Assembly (NCBI RefSeq): GCF_900108015.1
Contig: NZ_FNVP01000001.1
Coordinates: 310,001 to 374,000 of the forward strand
Direction of reading: 5' to 3'
From: Flavobacterium urumqiense
Lineage (GTDB): Bacteria; Bacteroidota; Bacteroidia; Flavobacteriales; Flavobacteriaceae
DNA: 64,000 bases
Under the pieces are notes generated by a model, which saw nothing but the letters and a program-made list of their open reading frames with translations, was not told where the DNA came from and did not search any database. Position numbers and translations under genes: made by a program. Below are positions 37,700 through 46,438 of the stretch, in pieces. Position 1 is the first letter of the stretch. Each line of letters begins with the position of its first letter.

Positions 37700-40537
37700 T
37701 TATAAATTGATAGACAAATTGATGAAATAGGTTCTTCCGTAGCCGTAAAAATATTTGTTGCCAAAAGAGGGTGTTCCACTGGAAGCATCCTGATTGCGTT
37801 GCCTGAAATTGGCATTTCTGGCTTGCTCGTAACCACCCGTTTTGTAAGCCGCATTGAGCACATTATTGATGCTCGCAAAAAGCCCAACATTCTTCCCATA
37901 TATTCTCCATGATTTCCCACCCGTGAGATTTAACAAAGTCGTAGGATCAAATTTTTCCTGTTGCAAAAGTTCTCTGGCTCTTTCTTCGGTCGCTTCAGGA
38001 AAATTGAAACCACTTGCTGGGTTGGTGTAAAAATGATTCGTTCTTGCAATTGGAGAAACATCAATATAACTGTTTGCTAAATAATTTATATTAGCTCCAA
38101 TCCACCAATATTTTGGGTCACGATATTCAATTCCTAAAGCATATGCCTGCTGTGGCATTCCTGCTTGTTTGTAATTTTTCAATAGCGCTGTTCCAAAATT
38201 AAAAACTGGATTCGTATTTTCTATTGAAGCTTCGGCATCATTTGTTACGGTTACATTTGGGTTGCTATCATAGCTGAATTTACCAAAAGCCACCGAAAAA
38301 GTGGTTTTTAAAGTTGGATTCATCTGATATTCCAAACTTAACTCCGCGCCTAAATTCTTCTTGTTCAAATGCGTCAGTGTTTGACTCACAAATGCGCTGG
38401 TGTTGTTATACCCAGCACCGTCATCAAAAATTCCTTCGGCATAAAAGAAAGAAGTTTGAGTTGCATTTTTTATCAGTGTGTAATAAGCAGTAATGCGTGC
38501 TTTGAAAGTGGGAGAATGAAAAATATAACTAGCATCTAAACTGCTAATGTTTTCACTTTCCAGTCCGTTTATGATTGAGTTATTCAATCTTGAATTAGGA
38601 AAAGTATTTCTGATTGTTGGGGCTTTTGTCAGATGCGCTCCATTAAAAACCAATAATTTTTTCCCTGATATTTTAAAGGTAATTCCTCCTTTGAATCCAA
38701 AATTTTCAAACAGCACTTTTTCACTTTTACCCAGAGAATTGGTTCCGTAAATTCCATTTTTATACAAGCCCTCTCTTTGATAAATAGTGCTGGAGAAATT
38801 TTGTGTCAGGTAAAATTCTACCTTGTTATACGAAAATTTAAATTGCGTAAAGGCATCTACTATATTGGCCGCATAATTGTAGTTATAACCATATTTATCC
38901 CCTACAACCACTTGCCTATTTGGATTATTTAAATCAGACTGGGATTGATTTCCAGTATAAAACCCATCGATATCGTCAAAATACAAACCTCCTAATAAAT
39001 CCAAAACTTTTTGGTAATTGTGTGATTTCAAATTTCTAAAAGATGCTCCTGCATTCAGGAAAATAGTCTCATTCAATTGTGTGTTAAATATCGAAGTCGC
39101 AACAATAGTTTTATCATCAGTTCGGTCTTCGTACAAAACATATTTGCTTCTGGCGGGTTCGTATCCTGAAATTATTCCATTTGTATCTACAATCGGGTTT
39201 TGATTGGCTCGGTACATCGCATTCCAATCGATTTGTTGATTCGCTAAAAACAACACTTTACTTTTCTCCGCATTCTCAAAATCAGGTGTAAATCCACCTG
39301 AAAACTCACCATTATCTTTTGCATATAACGAACTGTAATAACTCGGCATTTTTCTATAGTATGTTGGATCCGGACTATTGGCATTTTGATAATCGAGGTT
39401 AGAATTTCCTATTTTCCCAAATTGATACATTAAACTGGAATTCAAATTGGTGTGATCATTTATTTTAAAATAATGGTTTAGCATCACAATCGGTTCTTCG
39501 ATAGTTTTCATTCTCGCATTTCTCTTTTTGCCGTCTTGGAGACCCCAATAAGAATTGTATTTTTCGCTTGTTAATTGAGAAACTTCATGCGTATTTGGAG
39601 CGTTTTTCCCTCTTGAATTTGGTGTGTAAAAAGCAGTTATATTTAGGGAATGGAAATCGTTTATTTTTTTTTCGACACTTAAAAAAAGAGAATTCGCATC
39701 GTAATTTGTTCCTTCAAAATAGCCCTCGGTCGCCAGTCGCTTTCCTGCGGAAATAGCAAATGCCCAACCTTTATCATTCATTCCCGAAGCATAAGTTCCC
39801 ATCATGCGCCAACTGTAATTGGTATTCGTTCCGGAAAATGAAATACGGGAACCTGGCCTGTAAATGGAAGCGCGTGTATTGATTTCCTGGGTACCTAAAA
39901 TCCCTCCAAAAGTATAATCAGATGGTGAAGTTCCCACGGAAAATTCCTGATTTCGGGTAACATCGTTGAGCCCGCCCCAATCGCCCCACTGCGGTCTTCC
40001 ATCATATAATTTATTCATCACAACACCATTAATCATCATCGTAGAATGTTCGCTGTCTAGTCCCCGAATCCGGAATCGGGCTTGTCCCCAATTGAAGGCC
40101 GCAGCCTGTTGAAAAGCATCTTTAGAAGATTGCAAAAGCCCTGATGTATTTTCGGAACCGCTATTGTCATCACTAAAATCACTTTCAGTAAGCGCAATCA
40201 AACTCCCTTGTTGTTCTATAGATTGGTCTTCCTCTAAAGCTATTGTTCCCAGGTCCAACATTTGCCCTTCAAGTATATCTATCGGATACAAAGCATCTTT
40301 AAAACCTTGGCTATGAATGAGGATTAAAAAATTGCCAGCAGGTACTGTTTCAAATTTGAAAATACCTGCCGTATTGGTGAGTTCCATCAAATTGGTGTTT
40401 TGAATAGTAACAACAACTAAAGCTAACGGGTTTTGGGTTTTAATATCGATAATCTTACCTAAAATTCCCTTTTCCTGCTGTGCAAAAGCAAATTTAAACT
40501 GTATTATCAAGAAAAGCGTGAGGTAAAATTTATTCAT
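37700..40537 (-). CDS. TonB-dependent receptor with carboxypeptidase-like domain
   Basis: 945 aa. Signal peptide (MNKFYLTLFLIIQFKFAFAQ), CarboxypepD_reg-like domain (GILGKIIDIKTQNPLALVVV, about 23-105), plug (FRIRGLDSEHSTMMINGVVMN) and barrel ending GRTYFINLSINL. The plug is shorter and less canonical than in SusC proteins. The partner lipoprotein is the DUF5689 protein downstream rather than a SusD. A 20-bp perfect palindrome lies about 70 nt upstream of the ATG and may be its operator. Confidence 0.92.
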   Translation of the reverse strand: MNKFYLTLFLIIQFKFAFAQQEKGILGKIIDIKTQNPLALVVVTIQNTNLMELTNTAGIFKFETVPAGNFLILIHSQGFKDALYPIDILEGQMLDLGTIALEEDQSIEQQGSLIALTESDFSDDNSGSENTSGLLQSSKDAFQQAAAFNWGQARFRIRGLDSEHSTMMINGVVMNKLYDGRPQWGDWGGLNDVTRNQEFSVGTSPSDYTFGGILGTQEINTRASIYRPGSRISFSGTNTNYSWRMMGTYASGMNDKGWAFAISAGKRLATEGYFEGTNYDANSLFLSVEKKINDFHSLNITAFYTPNSRGKNAPNTHEVSQLTSEKYNSYWGLQDGKKRNARMKTIEEPIVMLNHYFKINDHTNLNSSLMYQFGKIGNSNLDYQNANSPDPTYYRKMPSYYSSLYAKDNGEFSGGFTPDFENAEKSKVLFLANQQIDWNAMYRANQNPIVDTNGIISGYEPARSKYVLYEDRTDDKTIVATSIFNTQLNETIFLNAGASFRNLKSHNYQKVLDLLGGLYFDDIDGFYTGNQSQSDLNNPNRQVVVGDKYGYNYNYAANIVDAFTQFKFSYNKVEFYLTQNFSSTIYQREGLYKNGIYGTNSLGKSEKVLFENFGFKGGITFKISGKKLLVFNGAHLTKAPTIRNTFPNSRLNNSIINGLESENISSLDASYIFHSPTFKARITAYYTLIKNATQTSFFYAEGIFDDGAGYNNTSAFVSQTLTHLNKKNLGAELSLEYQMNPTLKTTFSVAFGKFSYDSNPNVTVTNDAEASIENTNPVFNFGTALLKNYKQAGMPQQAYALGIEYRDPKYWWIGANINYLANSYIDVSPIARTNHFYTNPASGFNFPEATEERARELLQQEKFDPTTLLNLTGGKSWRIYGKNVGLFASINNVLNAAYKTGGYEQARNANFRQRNQDASSGTPSFGNKYFYGYGRTYFINLSINL

Positions 40538-40606
40538 AAATAGTCGCTGGTTATATAAATACGTTTGAAAGTAATTGTTTAAATAAAATAGTTTTTGGAT
40601 TCAATT

Positions 40607-40626
40607 AAAACCATTGCAATGGTTTT
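40607..40626. promoter_or_regulatory. Perfect 20-bp palindrome upstream of a TonB receptor
   Basis: A fully self-complementary sequence with core CCATTGCAATGG flanked by AAAA/TTTT, 70-90 nt upstream of the receptor ATG at 40537. Its zero-spacer symmetry fits a dimeric DNA-binding protein and not an RNA hairpin. Confidence 0.4.
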
Positions 40627-40787
40627 CCAAATAGGTAAAATAGTTTGGAAATTAAAGGGAAATGTTTTTTGGAAAAGTGTGGTATTTAAAATCCTAAACA
40701 AAATTAAAAAACTGCATTTTTGGATTTCTGCCAATAAAAATAAGAAAAAAATTGTAAAACAATTCGTTTTAGTAAAATAATTCTCAT

Positions 40788-40827
40788 AAAAAAATCCGAA
40801 TCGGTTTACAAACGATTCGGATTTTTT
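40788..40827. terminator. Bidirectional terminator after the MFS gene
   Basis: AAAAATCCGAATCG and CGATTCGGATTTTT pair perfectly around a 9-nt loop, with A-run and T-run on the two sides. It lies 29 nt after the MFS transporter stop on the minus strand. Confidence 0.85.
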
Positions 40828-40855
40828 AAAATAAATTCTAAAAAATAAATTTAAT

Positions 40856-42067
40856 TTATTGAATGGCTTTGATTCTGGAAACCATAAATGCAATCAGAAT
40901 TCCAAAAACACCGATAAAAGCAAATGAAAATCGCAGACCAAATAATTCGGCAATATATCCAATTACTGGCGGCCCCATCAAAAAGCCAAGAAAACTTACG
41001 CTTGAAACTATTGTTAATGCTTCACCGGGAGGAACTGTTGGGTTTTTTCCCGCAATACTGTAAATAGTAGGAACAATAGTGGAAACTCCCAATCCAACAA
41101 ACATAAATGCAATTGTGGACGGAATTAAATACGGGAAAAATACGGCCGTAAAAAGACCTGCTGAAATTATAACTCCGCTGATTTGCATTACTAATTTTCT
41201 TCCAAATTTATGAATCAAACCATCTCCAAAAAATCTTCCTCCCGCCATCATAATCATGAACGATGTATATCCTAAAATCACTAATGGTCCAGGCGCTTTG
41301 ATAACATCTTTAAAATAAACGCCACTCCAATCGAACATCACGCCTTCACTTGCCATACAACAAAAACCAATTATGCCCAACCAAATTAAAGCACTGTCTG
41401 GTTTTGTAAATAATTTTTTCTTTTCGCTTTTAATTTTTTCCTTGGCTTTTATCAAAAATTTATAATTGAAAACTAACAATAAAAGAACAATTCCGCCAAC
41501 AATCGTAAAATGAATCAGGGGAGTAAGTTTTAATGCCAGCATCCCTAAACCTACTAAAGCGCCTATGAAACCCGCTAAACTCCACATGCCGTGAAACGAA
41601 GACATTATTGTTTTTTTAAAAAGTTCTTCGGTGTAAACACCTTGTGTATTTACGGCAATATTAGACAAGTTACCGAAAATTCCAAATAATAATAATCCAA
41701 AGGAAAGTTGCCAAGAAGCGGTAGCCAATCCTAAATTTGCTAAACTAAAAACATAAAATATCAGGGAAAATACAAGGATGCGATGACTCCCAAAACGGGT
41801 CACTAATTTTCCAGAAAAAGGCATAATAATCAGTTGTCCCATAGGAATTGCAAACAGAATAGTTCCTAATTCTGCTGATCCTAAATGCAATTCGGTTTTA
41901 ATATCGGGAATTCTGCTGGCCCAAGTGGCAAAACACAATCCCATACCAAAATAAAACATGGATACAGCCCAACGAATTCTTTTCAAATAAGAAAGTTTCG
42001 CGTTTTTATACGTTTTCTTGTATTTTGCTTTGGTTTTAAACCGAGATATAAAATTTAAATCAATCAA
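40856..42067 (-). CDS. Major facilitator superfamily transporter
   Basis: 403 aa with about 12 hydrophobic helices. The first is AVSMFYFGMGLCFATWASRIPDI, whose 'WASRIPDIK' loop is typical of the YbjJ/fucose-permease-like MFS subfamily. MPFSGKLVTRFGSHRILVFS gives the cytoplasmic loop 2-3 signature. A charged leader of about 30 residues (FISRFKTKAKYKKTYKNAKL) precedes the first helix, so a later start is possible, e.g. the Met of MFYFGMG-preceding segments, but none is clearly better. Substrate unknown. Upstream is a Gfo/Idh oxidoreductase on the same strand, about 190 nt away. Confidence 0.85.
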   Translation of the reverse strand: MIDLNFISRFKTKAKYKKTYKNAKLSYLKRIRWAVSMFYFGMGLCFATWASRIPDIKTELHLGSAELGTILFAIPMGQLIIMPFSGKLVTRFGSHRILVFSLIFYVFSLANLGLATASWQLSFGLLLFGIFGNLSNIAVNTQGVYTEELFKKTIMSSFHGMWSLAGFIGALVGLGMLALKLTPLIHFTIVGGIVLLLLVFNYKFLIKAKEKIKSEKKKLFTKPDSALIWLGIIGFCCMASEGVMFDWSGVYFKDVIKAPGPLVILGYTSFMIMMAGGRFFGDGLIHKFGRKLVMQISGVIISAGLFTAVFFPYLIPSTIAFMFVGLGVSTIVPTIYSIAGKNPTVPPGEALTIVSSVSFLGFLMGPPVIGYIAELFGLRFSFAFIGVFGILIAFMVSRIKAIQ

Positions 42068-42257
42068 GTGACGTCCGTTTTGAAATTAATTTTTCAAAAT
42101 TACAAAAAGTAACCGTTCCTCGTGTCTAAACAAAATAATTGTCCATAATTACATCGTTATTGTTTATAAAAATTACAAATTCTGGTTAAAAAAGTAATCA
42201 TCGTAAATTCGACAATTGAACAAGTATTAAAAAAAATTAGCGAATTCGCGGTTAATT

Positions 42258-43313
42258 TTATAAGTTAATCACTTTCTTCTGGGCGTTACTATGAATTGCG
42301 GCTTCAATAATTTGCATGACATGAACGCCATCCTGAGCTGTTACAGGTTCTGGCTGATCATTAAAAATGGAATTATAAACCTCATCAAAAAAATAGTAGT
42401 AGTTCCCCTTAAGTGTTGTTACATTTTCCAGTAACATATTAGTCTGAAACTCGGTATGGAGAAGCCCTTCTTTACTCTTAGGTTCTGTTCCCCAATCCTC
42501 TAAATTAGGTTTTCTTCCCAATTTCAAATCGTCTTCCTGCACATCGCCACGCGGTTTCAGGAAAGATCCTTTTTTGCCGTGAATCACATAAGCAGGATTG
42601 GCTTCTCTAACAAAAAACCCCGCTTTCAACCGGACGCGAAAATCAGGATAATATAATAAAATATCAATGTAATCATCTACTAAAGAATGTTCTCTAGTGA
42701 TTCGGATATCTGCAAAAACAGCTTGTGGCAAACCAAACAAACACAGTGCCTGATCAATTAAATGAGGACCTAAATCCTTCAGAATTCCAGCTCCGGAATT
42801 AGCGGTTTCTTTATGTTGTTTCGGACTTAAAAGTGGATTATATCTGTCAAAATGAAATTCGGCTTCCACGATTTCGCCAAGCACTTTGTCCGAAATAATT
42901 TTTTGAACGGTTTTAAAATCACTATCCCATCTCCTGTTTTGGAAAACGGCCAATTTCACTCCCCTTTCTTTTGCCAATGCTGCTAATTCCATCGCTTCGG
43001 CAACGGTTGTGGTAAATGCTTTTTCTACAATGGCATGTTTTCCGGCAAGCAATACTTTTTTGGCATATTCATAATGCGTTTCTACCGGTGTATTTACGAT
43101 TACCAAATCGACATCGTCTTCGAGAAGAGCCTCAATTGCAAAATAACTTTTAACCGATGGGTAATCCTCTCGTATCAGTTTTTTACTTCTTTCCCAGGAA
43201 CCTATCAGTTCAAATCCGGGGTGAAATGATATAAATGGAGCATGGAATACTTTTCCGGACATTCCATAGGAAAGCAAAGCCGTTCTTATTTTTTGCATGG
43301 TATCATTTTTCAA
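42258..43313 (-). CDS. Gfo/Idh/MocA family oxidoreductase
   Basis: 351 aa, an NAD(P)-dependent dehydrogenase of sugar or polyol type. N-terminal Rossmann fold (TALLSYGMSGKVFHAPFISFHPGFEL, with the modified 'GxSGxxFHAP' loop of the YhhX/YdgJ subgroup) and the dinucleotide-proximal EKAFTTTVAEAMEL (the EKP-like motif reads EKA). The C-terminal alpha/beta domain contains GAGILKDLGPHLIDQAL, whose Asp/His are the usual catalytic pair. Starts ATG 43313 or 43298 (MQKIRT) are both possible. Substrate unknown. Confidence 0.88.
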   Translation of the reverse strand: MKNDTMQKIRTALLSYGMSGKVFHAPFISFHPGFELIGSWERSKKLIREDYPSVKSYFAIEALLEDDVDLVIVNTPVETHYEYAKKVLLAGKHAIVEKAFTTTVAEAMELAALAKERGVKLAVFQNRRWDSDFKTVQKIISDKVLGEIVEAEFHFDRYNPLLSPKQHKETANSGAGILKDLGPHLIDQALCLFGLPQAVFADIRITREHSLVDDYIDILLYYPDFRVRLKAGFFVREANPAYVIHGKKGSFLKPRGDVQEDDLKLGRKPNLEDWGTEPKSKEGLLHTEFQTNMLLENVTTLKGNYYYFFDEVYNSIFNDQPEPVTAQDGVHVMQIIEAAIHSNAQKKVINL

Positions 43314-43327
43314 ATTAGTGGCGTTTA

Positions 43328-43394
43328 TTTTTAAAACATATAAGTCATATAAGAAATCTTAGAAAAAACTTATATGACTTATATGTTTTAAAAA
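43328..43394. repeat. Perfect 26-bp inverted repeat
   Basis: The left arm 43328-43353 (containing ACATATAAGTCATATAAG) and the right arm 43369-43394 are exact reverse complements around a 15-nt loop. The arms contain the tandem word CATATAAG. It fills the gap between the ene-reductase stop and the oxidoreductase start. AT-rich ends with T-runs on both strands would allow termination in either direction. Confidence 0.65.
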
Positions 43395-43402
43395 TCAGAG
43401 TC

Positions 43403-44470
43403 TTACTTTTTAGCTCTTTCATATTGTTTTGGCCACGACACATCGGCATGAAGTGCTGAAGCAAATGTCAACCCTAAATTCGGATTTCTTAACGATTCTC
43501 TGGCAAACAAGACCAAGTCTGCCTTACCTGAGGCAATAATTTCTTCTGCTTGAGTGGCTTCGGTTATCAAGCCCACGGCGCCAGTTCTAATTACAACTTC
43601 CCTTTTAATTTGTTCAGCAAAAGGTACTTGGTAATTTGGAGCCAATTGAATTTGTTGAAACGACACCGCTCCACCCGAAGAAACATCTATTAAATCCACA
43701 CCTTTTTCCTTTAGTATTTTCGAAAGCTGTACTGATTCTTCAATATTCCATCCGCCTTCAGCCCAGTCAGTTGCTGATATTCTGATAAATAAAGGCAACT
43801 CTTTTTTCCATTCGGATTTTACGGCTTCCACCACTTCCAGAGTCAATCGGATTCGATTTTCGAAACTTCCTCCGTATTCATCGGTTCTAAAATTGGACAA
43901 AGGCGAAAGAAACTGATGTAATAAATAACCGTGTGCAGCATGAATTTCAATTACTTGAAAACCTGCTTGGACCGCTCTTTTCGTAGCAGATGCAAAGTCA
44001 GAAACGACTTTTTGAATTCCGGATTTATCAAGCGCTATTGGTACTTCTTCGTTTTCGTGGTATCCTACAGCAGTTGGAGCCACGGTTTCCCATCCCCCAA
44101 GAGCTACATCTATTTTTCTACCGCCTTCCCATGGAGATGCAGAACTGGCTTTTCTTCCGGCATGCGCCAATTGTATTCCGGGAACTGCATTTTGACTGAG
44201 AATAAATTGATTTATAATTTTCATCTTGTCCATCTGCTCGTCTTTCCAAAGTCCTAAATCTCCCGGAGAAATTCGGCCTTCGGGAGAAACTGAAGTGGCT
44301 TCCTGAATAATCAATCCCGCTCCACCGCTGGCACGACTGCCTAAATGTACGAGATGCCAATCATTGGCAAAACCATCTGTTGCTGAATATTGGCACATTG
44401 GAGAAATAACAATTCTATTTTTAAACGTAATACTTTTTATTTGAAGAGGAGAAAATAATTTTGAAGACAT
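43403..44470 (-). CDS. NADH:flavin oxidoreductase, YqjM/NamA-type ene-reductase
   Basis: 355 aa, FMN-binding TIM barrel of the Old Yellow Enzyme family. YqjM-class markers: Cys26 and Tyr28 in SPMCQYSA, which tune the flavin, and the substrate-binding pair His177/His180 in IEIHAAHGYLLHQF. LSNFRTDEYGGSFENR and the FMN phosphate region near the C-terminus (GKADLVLFARESLRNP) complete the set. It reduces activated C=C bonds and nitro compounds with NAD(P)H. A single gene. The 26-bp inverted repeat follows directly after its stop. Confidence 0.93.
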   Translation of the reverse strand: MSSKLFSPLQIKSITFKNRIVISPMCQYSATDGFANDWHLVHLGSRASGGAGLIIQEATSVSPEGRISPGDLGLWKDEQMDKMKIINQFILSQNAVPGIQLAHAGRKASSASPWEGGRKIDVALGGWETVAPTAVGYHENEEVPIALDKSGIQKVVSDFASATKRAVQAGFQVIEIHAAHGYLLHQFLSPLSNFRTDEYGGSFENRIRLTLEVVEAVKSEWKKELPLFIRISATDWAEGGWNIEESVQLSKILKEKGVDLIDVSSGGAVSFQQIQLAPNYQVPFAEQIKREVVIRTGAVGLITEATQAEEIIASGKADLVLFARESLRNPNLGLTFASALHADVSWPKQYERAKK

Positions 44471-44596
44471 AAAGTTGATTTTAAAGTGAAGATAACGAGA
44501 AATATCGTTTCAAAAAAGTAAAGTTAAGGGACATTGATGAAAGTAAAAATTGAAATTCTATTAATTAACAAACTTTTAAACGGTATGGAACAATTA

Positions 44597-44630
44597 TTGT
44601 AAATTAAATAAATAGAAAACCTTACTTTTG
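44597..44630 (+). promoter_or_regulatory. Promoter of rseP
   Basis: TTG (44597-44599), 23 nt, TACTTTTG (44623-44630), 28 nt before the ATG of the site-2 protease gene. Confidence 0.6.
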
Positions 44631-44658
44631 TAAGTTGTAAAAGAACTAAAATTAAAAA

Positions 44659-46002
44659 ATGGACATATTTATAAAGCTTTCTCAATTTTTATTGAGCTTA
44701 TCATTACTTATTATACTTCACGAATTAGGACACTTTATTCCTGCTAAATTATTCAAAACCAGAGTCGAAAAATTTTACTTGTTTTTTGATGTTAAATATT
44801 CCCTTCTTAAAAAGAAAATTGGCGAAACCGAATACGGTATTGGTTGGTTGCCTTTAGGCGGTTACGTAAAAATATCCGGAATGATCGACGAAAGCATGGA
44901 TAAAGAACAAATGGCTTTACCTCCGCAACCATGGGAATTTCGTTCCAAACCAGCATGGCAACGTTTGATTATTATGCTTGGCGGTGTTACTGTGAATTTC
45001 ATTTTGGCATTTATTATTTATATAGGAATGGCATTTGCTTATGGCGATACTTATATTGCTAATTCAGACTTGAAAGACGGCCTTTTGATCGAGAATAAAG
45101 CGATGCAAAATGCAGGTTTCAAGACGGGAGATAAAATCTTGGCAGTTGATGGTGAAAAAATAGCCAAATTCGACAATGATATTAATGCAAAAATTGTAAT
45201 GGGCAAACAGGTCCTTGTTGAAAGAAACGGAATCCAACAAGAAATCAAAATACCGAATGATTTTGTAAATCAATTGTCAAAAGTTGAAAAAGCACCAATC
45301 GTAGGAATTAGAATACCCTTTGTTATTGGAGCTGTTGAATCCGAATCTAAAAATATAACATTACAGCCAAAGGATATTTTTCTTTCCCTAAACGGTGAAA
45401 AAACAAAATATCTTGATGAGGCAAAAGTTGTTTTAGAAAAAAACAAAAATAAAACTATTCCTGCTACCATTATAAGAAATCAAAAGGAAGAACGTATTAA
45501 CGTTGTCGTTTCCAGAGAAGGTACGCTAGGAGTGCAATTAGGTGGATTAGGAATGGCTTCACTAGAAAAATTAGGTTACTACAAAGTGAGCAAACAAGAA
45601 TTTAGTTTATTGGAGTCTATTCCATTTGGAATTACAAAAGGTAAAAACCAATTGGTAGGATACGGAAAACAATTAAAAATGATTTTTAGTCCAAGTACTG
45701 GCGCTTACAAACAAGTAGGTGGTTTTAAAGCCATATTTGATATTTTTCCTAGTAACTGGAGTTGGGAAACCTTTTGGTCAATTACGGCAATCTTATCAAT
45801 AATGCTTGGAGTAATGAACTTATTGCCGATTCCTGCACTTGATGGGGGTCATGTAATGTTTTTATTATATGAAATCGTCAGCGGCAAAAAACCAAGTGAC
45901 AAATTCCTAGAGAATGCGCAAATGGTTGGTTTCGTATTACTTATAACACTGTTACTATTTGCTAACGGAAATGACATTTACAAGGCAATTGTAGGGAAGT
46001 AA
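44659..46002 (+). CDS. rseP: RIP metalloprotease, site-2 protease RseP
   Basis: 447 aa, inner-membrane zinc protease. The zinc motif H21-E-L-G-H25 lies in the first helix (IILHELGHFIPAK), and the third ligand Asp395 is in LLPIPALDGGHVMF. Between them are a second helix (VTVNFILAFIIYIGMAF) and PDZ-like domains (about 130-330; FKTGDKILAVDGEKI). It cleaves anti-sigma factors or signal peptides within the membrane. It stands alone with its own promoter, directly upstream of tRNA-Asn. Confidence 0.95.
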   Translation: MDIFIKLSQFLLSLSLLIILHELGHFIPAKLFKTRVEKFYLFFDVKYSLLKKKIGETEYGIGWLPLGGYVKISGMIDESMDKEQMALPPQPWEFRSKPAWQRLIIMLGGVTVNFILAFIIYIGMAFAYGDTYIANSDLKDGLLIENKAMQNAGFKTGDKILAVDGEKIAKFDNDINAKIVMGKQVLVERNGIQQEIKIPNDFVNQLSKVEKAPIVGIRIPFVIGAVESESKNITLQPKDIFLSLNGEKTKYLDEAKVVLEKNKNKTIPATIIRNQKEERINVVVSREGTLGVQLGGLGMASLEKLGYYKVSKQEFSLLESIPFGITKGKNQLVGYGKQLKMIFSPSTGAYKQVGGFKAIFDIFPSNWSWETFWSITAILSIMLGVMNLLPIPALDGGHVMFLLYEIVSGKKPSDKFLENAQMVGFVLLITLLLFANGNDIYKAIVGK

Positions 46003-46030
46003 AAAAAAATAAAAAAAGTTTACAATTTGC

Positions 46031-46060
46031 TTGCAGAAATCAAATTTACCCCTATCTTTG
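46031..46060 (+). promoter_or_regulatory. Promoter of tRNA-Asn
   Basis: TTG (46031-46033), 19 nt, TATCTTTG (46053-46060), a perfect match to the Bacteroidota consensus, about 80 nt before the tRNA. Confidence 0.75.
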
Positions 46061-46140
46061 CACCGCTTTACAAGTGAAACATTCATCATAATAAAGCAGC
46101 AAAAAACGTTCATTCCTTATCAGAATAAAAATATACAGTT

Positions 46141-46214
46141 TCCTTCTTAGCTCAGTTGGTTAGAGCATCTGACTGTTAATCAGAGGGTCCTTGGTTCGAG
46201 CCCAAGAGAGGGAG
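46141..46214 (+). tRNA. tRNA-Asn (GTT)
   Basis: 74 nt cloverleaf. The acceptor stem TCCTTCT pairs with AGAGGGA (one G-U), discriminator G. D arm is GCTC...GAGC. Anticodon stem TCTGA/TCAGA encloses loop CTGTTAA with anticodon GTT at 46175-46177. T arm is CTTGG-TTCGAGC-CCAAG. CCA is not encoded. A site-specific recombinase gene begins 225 nt downstream, so this tRNA was probably an integration target. Confidence 0.95.
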
Positions 46215-46220
46215 CTTTTT

Positions 46221-46253
46221 AAAAAGACTTTACAGCAATGTAAGGTCTTTTTT
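46221..46253 (+). terminator. Terminator of tRNA-Asn
   Basis: AAAAGACTTTACA, loop GCAA, TGTAAGGTCTTTT with one G-T pair, followed by further T. It begins seven bases after the tRNA. Confidence 0.8.
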
Positions 46254-46320
46254 GTTTTAAAGCGTTAGTGAAATCGGGACTTCACGGCGATTCAGTAGAG
46301 AATAGAGATTTTTTGACTTC

Positions 46321-46392
46321 TGCCAACTTGCCAACTTATTTTGCAAAAAAAGGCAACATATTAGGAAACACCTCTTTTTCTAAAAGGCAACA
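46321..46392 (+). repeat. Short direct repeats upstream of the integrase, possible arm-type sites
   Basis: GCCAACTT occurs twice in tandem (46322-46337), and AAAAGGCAACA occurs at 46348-46358 and 46382-46392, which are the inverted form of GCC-AAC-type words. Clusters of short direct and inverted repeats next to a tyrosine recombinase gene and a tRNA are what arm-type integrase sites look like. No experimental basis. Confidence 0.35.
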
Positions 46393-46438
46393 CTTTTTTT
46401 ATCGTAACCATTTGCATGTCTGACTTAAACTAAAAGTT

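Noticed and set aside
40595..40780. 61-codon lysine-rich frame ending 8 nt before a terminator
   Set aside because: It starts at a TTG, overlaps the palindrome, has no recognisable motif and its lysines reflect A-rich DNA. The terminator is explained by the MFS gene on the other strand.
46141..46214. Search for a right-hand attachment copy of the tRNA-Asn 3' end
   Set aside because: I saw no repeat of the GAGCCCAAGAGAGGGAG end elsewhere in the window, so element boundaries cannot be set this way.
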